Below are positions 53,375 to 53,403 of a DNA stretch of 53,403 nucleotides, piece by piece. Source of the DNA: an uncultured bacterium (GTDB lineage: Bacteria; Patescibacteriota; Gracilibacteria; Absconditabacterales; Absconditicoccaceae); NCBI GenBank assembly GCA_947168725.1, contig CAMVNA010000004.1, positions 74,110 through 127,512 of the forward strand, written 5' to 3'. The notes under the pieces were generated by a model, which was not told the DNA's origin, did not search any database, and saw nothing but the letters and a program-made list of their open reading frames with translations. A program made the position numbers and the translations under genes. Each line of letters begins with the position of its first letter. Within the stretch, counting starts at the first letter, position 1.

Positions 53375-53403
53375 AAAAATAGAATATTTAATTAAAAATT
53401 AAG

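Overview
The window comes from an AT-rich bacterium that reads UGA as glycine (genetic code 25). This points to Absconditabacteria (SR1) or Gracilibacteria of the CPR/Patescibacteria. In nearly every conserved gene, in-frame TGA falls exactly on invariant glycines: the start of CTP synthase, the P-loops of ftsE, rarA, adk and der, the GalE nucleotide-binding loop, and HIGH/KMSKS surroundings. All stops used are TAA or TAG. With TGA read as stop, these genes break into fragments. Read with code 25 they are intact and tightly packed, and no gene-free stretch exceeds about 260 bases.

Layout. 1-6720: the end of a MiaB-type methylthiotransferase, then a minus-strand block with dtd, a small membrane protein, a large lipoprotein, nrdR, a 736-residue orphan, an FKBP-like lipoprotein and an acidic membrane protein. 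6895-12035: trpS, a TGA-free acyltransferase, pyrG and a TMEM43-family protein. 12105-19714: adk (minus), then ftsE, an orphan, a dCMP-deaminase-like gene, murI, rarA, a TGA-free lipoprotein, frr, yidC and rubrerythrin. 19858-25873: an orphan, glyS, murE, a dnaQ-like exonuclease, ackA and a third TGA-free gene (minus). 26018-32899: tatD, a DJ-1/PfpI protein, der, ftsX, a TPR protein, a winged-helix regulator and galE. 32968-41007: a membrane protein, tRNA-Leu(CAA), a racemase-like protein without its catalytic cysteines, a secreted orphan, holA, map, a DUF5662-like protein, an orphan, serS and a TagA/WecG glycosyltransferase. 41086-53403: a membrane protein with a degenerate PP2C-like domain, a shortened alaS, a CAP-domain protein, a peptidoglycan-binding/Rib-like protein, valS, hisS, a repeat-bearing DUF333 lipoprotein and a PH-like membrane protein.

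Most genes serve translation (six aminoacyl-tRNA synthetases, frr, map, dtd, miaB, der), replication and repair (holA, dnaQ-like, rarA), nucleotides (pyrG, adk, nrdR, deaminase) and the envelope (murI, murE, ftsE, ftsX, yidC, glycosyltransferase, four lipoproteins). This fits a reduced, surface-attached lifestyle. Shine-Dalgarno sequences are almost absent, while good sigma70-type promoters and rho-independent terminators are easy to see.

The points most worth a second look are three single-gene units with no TGA-glycine codons (likely recent imports from a standard-code donor), an AlaRS that ends just before its editing domain in a genome region that also encodes DTD, a glutamate-racemase homologue stripped of its catalytic residues, a MurE without most of its first domain, and a palindromic motif AAATCNGATTT that recurs shortly upstream of start codons.
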